DNA of 64,000 nucleotides from Gymnothorax reevesii (taxonomy: Eukaryota > Chordata > Actinopteri > Anguilliformes > Muraenidae): positions 41,353,930 to 41,417,929 of the forward strand of contig CM056588.1 of assembly GCA_029721435.1 (NCBI GenBank). Reading direction: 5' to 3'. The notes beneath the pieces are model-generated. The model saw only the letters and a list, made by a program, of their open reading frames with translations, searched no databases and had not been told where the DNA came from. How positions within the stretch are numbered: position 1 is the first letter of the stretch; every line of letters starts with the position of its first letter. Of the stretch, positions 58,205-64,000 are shown piece after piece. The translations under genes were made by a program, and so were the position numbers.

Positions 58205-58420
58205 TTTATAATCAAATTATTTTTTTGGACTGAATGTAGCCCATTATAGATCGCATGGGGGAGAGAAGCCATGTCTTCAATTGCCACTTGATTATTCTTG
58301 AATTGGAGGACAACTTAATAGAGGAAAACCATCTAGAAATATCCAAGACTAATTGTAGTCAATAAAGGGATGAATATTTTCCCCCAAATTTTCAGGTCTT
58401 GCGCCAGCCCTGATATATCA
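58205..58420. repeat. dispersed repeat, copy C (related to 51975-52090)
   Basis: It shares ATCGCATGG, TCTTCAATTGCCA and GACTAATTGTAGTCAATAAA, then a GGGATGAATATTTTCCCCC stretch, with copy B at 51547-52100 (there ...GGGATGTTCCGTGCCCCCAG). Decayed and partial. Confidence 0.5.
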
Positions 58421-59756
58421 TTAATATATATTATATATAATAATTATATACTATTATAAAAGCGGAAAAAATGATTGATACAAAATACAAACAATATAGA
58501 CTTACCTGAAAGGCCCAGGTAGCTGGTGCGCTGGCGGTACACGCGTTCTGGGCATCTTCTATTATTTTACTGGCGATCAAGGCGACTTAGTGCTATCTCG
58601 GCCATTTTCTTAGGCGTTCAACTGAGGCTAAAGAAAGGTGGCTTTTTATAGGAGAGTTAATTCGGGGAGTGGAGCCACATGTGCACGTCCAGGTGTCCAA
58701 GTGGACGCGCACTGATGCGGTCTGGGCGCGCTCTTGTAAAGGCCCAAATGGGTAGCGGGTGGTTTAAGGACCCACTATACGCTTTCCCCTAACGTGCGCG
58801 GTCAAGATAGCAATTGTAGGGAAAGCGCATAAACACGCCCACGGGCACACCTCCAGGCGCAAAAATAAGGGAGTCGGCATAATGCATAGCGGGTAATGTG
58901 TCCGGAAGATACCGTTTAGCGATAGTGGAAGCTGCTAAATGCTTAATTCACGGGTAGCAGGTAGTGGCAACAGGTTCGACAGTGTGAAAGATAGAGGCCA
59001 AAAGGCCAAAACAGCATCACTGCCGAAGTACTTAAAGACTGTACAGTAAAACGAGCGTTCATCCCAAGGATTTAGCCAGACACTGGTCAATGAGTATTTT
59101 ATATGGGCATGTAAAATTTAGACTGGTTTAGATGGGTAAAAATCAAATTACATGTGCAACTTCACATGTAAATTTTGAAACGCAACAACCAGTGCCAAGC
59201 TTAGCCTTTGGTTCACCCCCTCCACCGCTTTGTGGGAAAAAAAAATAGCATTGTCAGAACTGCACAGGCACAGCCATGCTTGGCAACTGATGCCAGCCTA
59301 GCTTCAGGGCCTATGCAACACACAACTGGGTAGAGCAAGCATCTGTTCAGCAGGCACTGACGTGCAGAGGCACTGACGATGCCACATAAAAATGGAAGGT
59401 CTGATTGTGTGTGGAAAGCCATCTCAAAACACCCTACAATCACACCGATGATTACATAAGCAGAGAGAAAGCAGAGGGAAAAGAAAGAAAAAAAAAAAAC
59501 AAAAAAATTAAAAAATAAAAAAAAAACACAAAAACTCCAGGGGCTGATAGCTTGGGTGTGTCCAGGAGGCCATCATTTCCTTAACCAAACTGGGCACACC
59601 ACAATGGAAGAGGTGTATGGAGAAGCAAGGTGTGGGTGAACCACTTAGTGAAATTATAGCAGCTGTGCAGCAATGGTTGGGGCCGGGCAATTTTAGGCAA
59701 AATTAGGCAATTCTGAGCAACAAGCAGAGTGAGGGATGAAAAAAAGGTGGCATTTT
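58421..59756. other. intergenic, no recognisable gene
   Basis: AT-rich repeats (ATATATTATATATAATAATT) near 58425-58450. CpG-richer sequence lies around 58530-58870 without an assignable exon. An A-rich block lies at 59483-59526. Confidence 0.5.
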
Positions 59757-59835
59757 ACATCAGTTGAGGCTTGAACTCACAATTTCTGGCACATGAGACT
59801 ATGCTCTATCTCACTGAGCTAATGAGCAAGAGACA
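59757..59835 (-). repeat. tRNA-like head of a SINE or tRNA pseudogene
   Basis: On the minus strand TAGCTCAGTGAGATAGAGC (A-box, D-arm-like) is followed about 30 nt later by GTGAGTTCAAGCC (B-box: GTTCAAGCC fits GWTCRANNC). The T-arm pairs at four of five positions. The anticodon and acceptor stems do not pair, so it is not a functional tRNA. It is probably the RNA polymerase III promoter end of a tRNA-derived SINE, which would extend toward lower coordinates. Confidence 0.55.
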
Positions 59836-59995
59836 ACTCTGCGGGATACATGTTCAAAACTTCTTTGAGCTCATTATAGGAATTCTACAGTTGCAATGAT
59901 TAGTCAATAAATCAATAAGTCAAACACATCATTAATCTAGAACCATTTCATGATGGATTGACTGTTTCAGGCATCAGTGTTGGAGTTACCTTCGC

Positions 59996-60022
59996 AGATT
60001 TGAGGATATCCTCCTCAAATCT
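59996..60022. repeat. 27-bp hairpin
   Basis: AGATTTGAGG and CCTCAAATCT are perfect 10-nt inverted arms around a 7-nt loop. Small and possibly incidental; it sits just upstream of the LINE-like segment. Confidence 0.5.
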
Positions 60023-60139
60023 TGCTTTATCATGGTTTTGGACCTTTAGTCAGATAAAGTGAGATGCTTGTGGATGACAGATTAGAATTAAGGAAAGGTA
60101 ATATGAATTTTACATTATTTTATAGATTAATATTTAATA

Positions 60140-60895
60140 TAGAAAGTCATTTGCTCCATAAGTGAAAAACTGATGTTGAAAAATGCCATTTTTGCATTGA
60201 CTCCAATGGTTAACATGAGTGAAATTCAAAATGTTGTAAAAAAAATTCAGTTTTTGAGATAAAATTCTGATATTTTCTAAACATCTACCATCACTCCAAA
60301 ATTTTGTCATTTTTCGAATGAACATTGAAAGGGTACTTCGCAAGAATTTGCAAGTATATGTTCACAATACAGTTTACAGTAAAAACAATTTGATGCACAG
60401 TAGGCTCAATATTTGATAAATCAAAAATCTGTGCGGATCTTTTGCGTCGGACAGTCTGAAGATGCTCTGTAGCAAGTTTGGTGTCAATTGAGCAAAAATT
60501 GTGGAAGGAGATGGGTTTAATAAGGTTTACAGTTTTTGGAGGGAAAAAAAAAAAAAACACAGTCATGGACTTCATAATTTGCAATGGGTTTTAAGGTACA
60601 AAACTTTCTTCAGTATTGGGGCTACATTTCGGTGAAAGTTGCAAATCTGAAGCACATATGGTTGATTTGTTGTGAATTTTCAAAATTTTGAAATTTGGAG
60701 GCTTGCTGTAGCGCCACCGTCCGGACTAGTGGCCTGTTTCTGCAGCTGAGGCAATCTGGCATGGGACTGGACCTTTTGCAATCTTTGGTGATTTTTTGTG
60801 CATGGGAAGTAGGATTTCCTCAGAAGAAGAAGAAGAAAGAAGAACATGCAGGATAACAGTAGGGTTCTGGCAGCTTAGGCTGCCCGGCCCCCAAC
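60140..60895 (+). mobile_element. LINE-type 3' UTR with AGA-repeat tail
   Basis: The text contains AGTTTGGTGTCAATTGAGCA, a GGTTTTAAGGTACAAAACTT block, CTGTAGCGCCACCGTCCGGA, GACTAGTGGCC, then TTTCCTCAGAAGAAGAAGAA at about 60817-60836. Next come a CAGGATAACAGTAGGGTTCT block and CCCGGCCCCCAAC. This order (CTGTAGCGCCMCC, then a GAA/AGA repeat, then ATAGGGTTC) is typical of fish non-LTR retrotransposon 3' ends. There is no reverse transcriptase frame, so it is a truncated copy. Confidence 0.6.
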
Positions 60896-61184
60896 AAGAG
60901 CAGAGAAGCAAATTTCATTAAAATCACATAAATCTAATAGCTGCCACAAATGACACCAGAGAAGGTCCCTAGTAATGGGCGAAAAGTTACCCTGACCAAA
61001 AATGGGCAGGCCGTCTGGCAATATCTCACTCAACGAGCCAAAGCAATGTCACCAAACTTGAACCTTGAACCCACGTAGTGCACGGTGCAAGCAGGGCCAA
61101 AAAAGACTGAAACATCAAACATGGGTAGTTTTTGCCTTGCCACTGTCAGCGGAGGCTAGCTTTTGATGGGGTTCCAGGCCAGCG
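60896..61184. other. probable continuation of dispersed repeat, no gene
   Basis: Text such as CTCACTCAACGAGCCAAAGC and a following CCAAACTTGAACC resembles LINE-UTR sequence again, but no ends can be set. Confidence 0.35.
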
Positions 61185-61252
61185 TTTCACATAAAAGCAC
61201 ATTGTGACAAATATTTGTGAATTGTGCTATACAAATAAAATTTGATGCGGTT
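61185..61252 (+). mobile_element. L2-like LINE 3' terminus
   Basis: AAAAGCACATTGTGACAAAT followed by ATTTGTGAATTGTGCTATAC and AAATAAAATTTGA is the classic 3' end of fish L2-type LINEs (GTGCTATAYAAATAAA). Only the last 70 bp or so are recognisable. Confidence 0.6.
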
Positions 61253-62407
61253 TTATTTAATCTGATACCCATTCATTCAGCTGAATAGAAACTTAAGCAA
61301 TTTTCACCAAAACGCAGGGTCCTACCAAGAATCAAACACAGAAACTCAAGGTTACCGGCCTGAGGACTCTTTCGATAATGTTACAGTGCACTGTCCGAGC
61401 CAGGCCAAGTGAAATCAGTTGAATGGCGGGTAAATGCAACAGCTGCGAAGCTGCCAACGGATGATCAGTGGACCCAGGGCAACTGAAAGAAAAGTAAATA
61501 TAAGGTGCTTTACGTGTCACTCACAGCTGTGCAAACAAAGCCTGGTGGGGGCTGACCTTAGCCCAGCAGCTACACACAGACACACACAGACACACAGACA
61601 CCATTTTCTTTCATTGTCCGCCTGTCCGAATCCTTTTCAGAGCATTATGCCCTCTGTAAACGACAGGTCTGCATCATGCAATACATATAGCCAGAATGGC
61701 GAGCAATCTGCATGCACCACCACTGCTGAGCATTGGGACATCTGGGCAAACAAAGCATTCTGCAGATTCATGCAGCCATTTCAATGTTGTACTCTGAGTA
61801 TGCGAGGCATGAGGAAATGTAAATAAAACAACAAGTGTAAGCGCCGAGCATCCCGTCACATGTCCAATTTACTCTAGCCGCATACTCACCACCCACCCAG
61901 GGCTGCATTTCAATAGTCATTCAGCGTGCATTTGTTAACTTGCCTTCAGGGTGAATCCCTACATCATAAGTGTCATTCCAATCATCTGAAAAACTGAACG
62001 AACTTGCCCAGAGTGACCCTGGGAGTGGTGAGGGAACGAGCCAGCAAGGATGGTTGGTCCAGCGGTGCATATTACCCATGATGCATATTACCCATAAAAT
62101 TAATTGCAGTCTTATGATGACTAATTACACAGCTGAGAAATAGTAAAAGGAGAGATTGAAGTCAGCGAAGGTTTAGAATTTTTTTTGTATTCAGTGAGAT
62201 TATTGCCATCCTTACCATATCACATCCATTCCATAAATCAAGCAATAGGCAATCGCTTTGTCGTTATCATTTTGATAGATTATAGGCCTCAAATTTGTTT
62301 AAATTGTTTGCCTGTTTGTTGGGAAAACAAAAACAGGAGTAGTCAAGCATGAAGGGTGAGGCCATTGCAGGCCTTTCATACCTCTGACAGCATGCCACTT
62401 CATAATA
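61253..62407. other. intergenic, no recognisable gene
   Basis: A short (ACAC)AGAC repeat lies at 61571-61600. A 130-codon plus-strand frame (61434-61826) crosses it and has no recognisable domain. Confidence 0.5.
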
Positions 62408-62715
62408 CAGATCGTCCACCCGTTATCTTCCTCGCGCGGGTCATGGGGGAGCTGGAGCCTGTCCCAGCTGACAGCGAGTGAAAGACAGGGACACACCCTG
62501 GACAGCTCGCCAATCCATCGCAGGGTGCACACACCATTCACTCACACATCCATAACTTCATGTAATATAGAGTCTCCAATTAGCCTGATGTGCATGTCTT
62601 TTTACTGTGGGAGGAAACTCTTCACGCACTATTCAAAACCCATGCAAACACAAGGAAAACATTCAAACCCCCACGACCTTCTTGCTGTGAGGCAAGTAGT
62701 GCTACCCAGTGCTCT
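62408..62715 (+). mobile_element. common fish retroelement-like repeat (CTGGAGCCTGTCCCAGCTGAC type)
   Basis: The ordered phrases GCGGGTCATGGGGGAGCTGG, AGCCTGTCCCAGCTGACAG, ACACCCTGGACAGCTCGCCA, ATCCATCGCAGGG, AGAGTCTCCAATTAGCCTGA, TGTGGGAGGAAACT and CACGACCTTCTTGCTGTGAG correspond to a very abundant fish interspersed repeat. It is fairly full but diverged, with no coding capacity. Assignment to a LINE or SINE class is not made. Confidence 0.75.
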
Positions 62716-64000
62716 ATCTTTCCATGCTTATGATAGAAATTTCTGTTTTAGATTTGTAAGTCAAAAATTGGTACAGCCAATGAGGCCTATCAAGTGCAAA
62801 CTTAATGCAATAATCCGCAGAAGGTGCCTCTGCCTAGTCTGTATAGGCCTAGAGCAATTTTAATCCACATTATGCGATTTACCATGACAAGAAACGGGGA
62901 AGTGGGCGACTGCCCGTGTTAGTTGGAGGCTGTGATGGGGCCACTACATCATTAGCCGACATCAAATATTGATGAAGGCGGACGGTACATAACTGCCCAT
63001 TTCTCATTTCCCTTATGTCCTCCTCATCCCCACTGCTTCTCCCCTCCCATCCCGCACTTCATAGTGGAAAGGGAGGCGAGGTAGGGAGGAGAGGTAATGA
63101 GGAAAGGAAGACAACACTGGAATGCAGGCAGAATTTCCGTTCGATTACTTATCACGCGCATTGAATAGTGCGCATGTGTAAAAAGTGTTTTCATATCGAA
63201 AACACCCTTGAATGCAGCAACTCCTTTAACACCACATTCGTCAATCGACGTGGTAGTTTCCAGTCGGGAGGTTGGATTACTACACCAGTATACAGCGTTA
63301 ATATACGAGGAGCAATCGCTTCTAGGTAAAATTGTAATGAACAGTGAGCCTACTTCTCAAAAAAGCATTACAGTCAGGCAAGTTGTTGAAAAGTTAGTTA
63401 TGTTAGAAGCAGGGTGCGATATGAACATTCTTGCCCACCAGCTAAATGGCCAATGAATGCTGAAATTTTATCAGCCAGTCATCATCTTTTTTTGGGGGGG
63501 GGACAAGTCTGCCAACCACTTGCTTATTTTTACTAGCATTTTTCTGATGCCAATTCCAGTCTCTCAGCGTAAGTGAGACACAGTGACTATACAACAGTTA
63601 TAGACGCTTTAAATGAAGTTTAAGGGGAGAAAATCACCCGCATTTATGCTCATGACAATTAATAAGGTAGAACGGCTTTGGACACGCTTACTGAATGTAA
63701 AACTTCATGAATTCCAGCGAAACGTCAGAGGTGAACTGAACGAAGAAAATTATTCAAAATGTTGGGCCCCATATGTTAACCAAAACGCAATTACAGCCGA
63801 TGTAAGAATCTTCGCACCAGAGATAAACACATCCACTTGTTTCTGGCCATTTCCTGCTTTTATCGACCAGTACTCAGAACTTTATACTGTAACGTCAAGG
63901 TTTCATTCATTTCATGGCTCTAAAAATCAGTGGCAGTGTAGTTGTACACTAAGGATTTCTGCATTCACGCTCTCGTTGCACCATGCCGAGTGCGTCAATA
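62716..64000. other. intergenic, no recognisable gene
   Basis: Short frames only: 82 codons at 63208-63456 without a domain. A T7G9 run lies at about 63488-63503. The window ends in ordinary sequence. Confidence 0.5.

Noticed and set aside
59757..59835. A functional tRNA gene
   Set aside because: The A and B boxes are present, but the anticodon and acceptor stems do not pair.

Overview
The window looks like non-coding, repeat-dense DNA from a ray-finned (teleost-type) fish. The evidence is its set of mobile elements: degenerate DD34E Tc1/mariner copies with fish-type termini (one begins CAACCCCAATTCC), a nested Tc1-type MITE with GTGGTGCTTGAAAG ends, a MITE bounded by TAGGRCTGGGC...GCCCAGCCCTA, LINE-like 3' tails, and abundant (CA)n, (GA)n, polypyrimidine and homopolymer tracts. 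The species cannot be fixed from the sequence. I found no intact protein-coding gene. Apart from transposon remnants, the long open frames lie in low-complexity DNA or have no recognisable domain.

Layout. 0-8 kb: unique-looking DNA with a 205-bp MITE, a 191-bp MITE with perfect 34-nt inverted ends, and one copy of a dispersed repeat. About 7.8-8.1 kb is CpG/GC-box rich and has a minus-strand ATG in good context, read into a consensus splice donor; this is a tentative gene start. 8-17 kb: intergenic, with a LINE-like tail, a 400-bp polypyrimidine tract and an A/C-skewed degenerate tandem repeat. 17.4-19.2 kb: a dead Tc1-like element with a second MITE inserted in its transposase. 24-31 kb: several MITEs, two of them copies of one TTAA-flanked family (24.1 and 30.6 kb). 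31.6-32.5 kb: two minus-strand exon-like segments with good splice signals, the second best host-gene candidate. 34-40 kb: a repeat present twice, GT microsatellites and two promoter-like segments. 40-44 kb: an element carrying four copies of a GTAACTGACGTAAC motif, then a roughly 640-bp segment duplicated in direct orientation 1.09 kb apart, each copy ending in a CTCF-like core. 45.1-46.2 kb: a 1-kb CA minisatellite that keeps frames open on both strands.

48.2-51.1 kb is the most structured part: a Tc1-like element split by at least two later insertions. One insertion carries a THAP-type zinc-finger start on the minus strand and, facing it, a first exon resembling fish YqaJ/SWIM-type proteins, with a 117-bp foldback between them. 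The other insertion has GGGGGCCGC ends and four copies of a TGTCACGGAATTACA motif. 51-64 kb: more repeats, including a hAT-like MITE, a foldback with arms of about 85 bp, a tRNA-like SINE head and LINE-type tails.

The genes do not form a pathway. The window is a record of layered transposition. Its best leads are the composite THAP/YqaJ element, the motif-array elements, the local duplication with CTCF-like ends, and the two possible host first exons.
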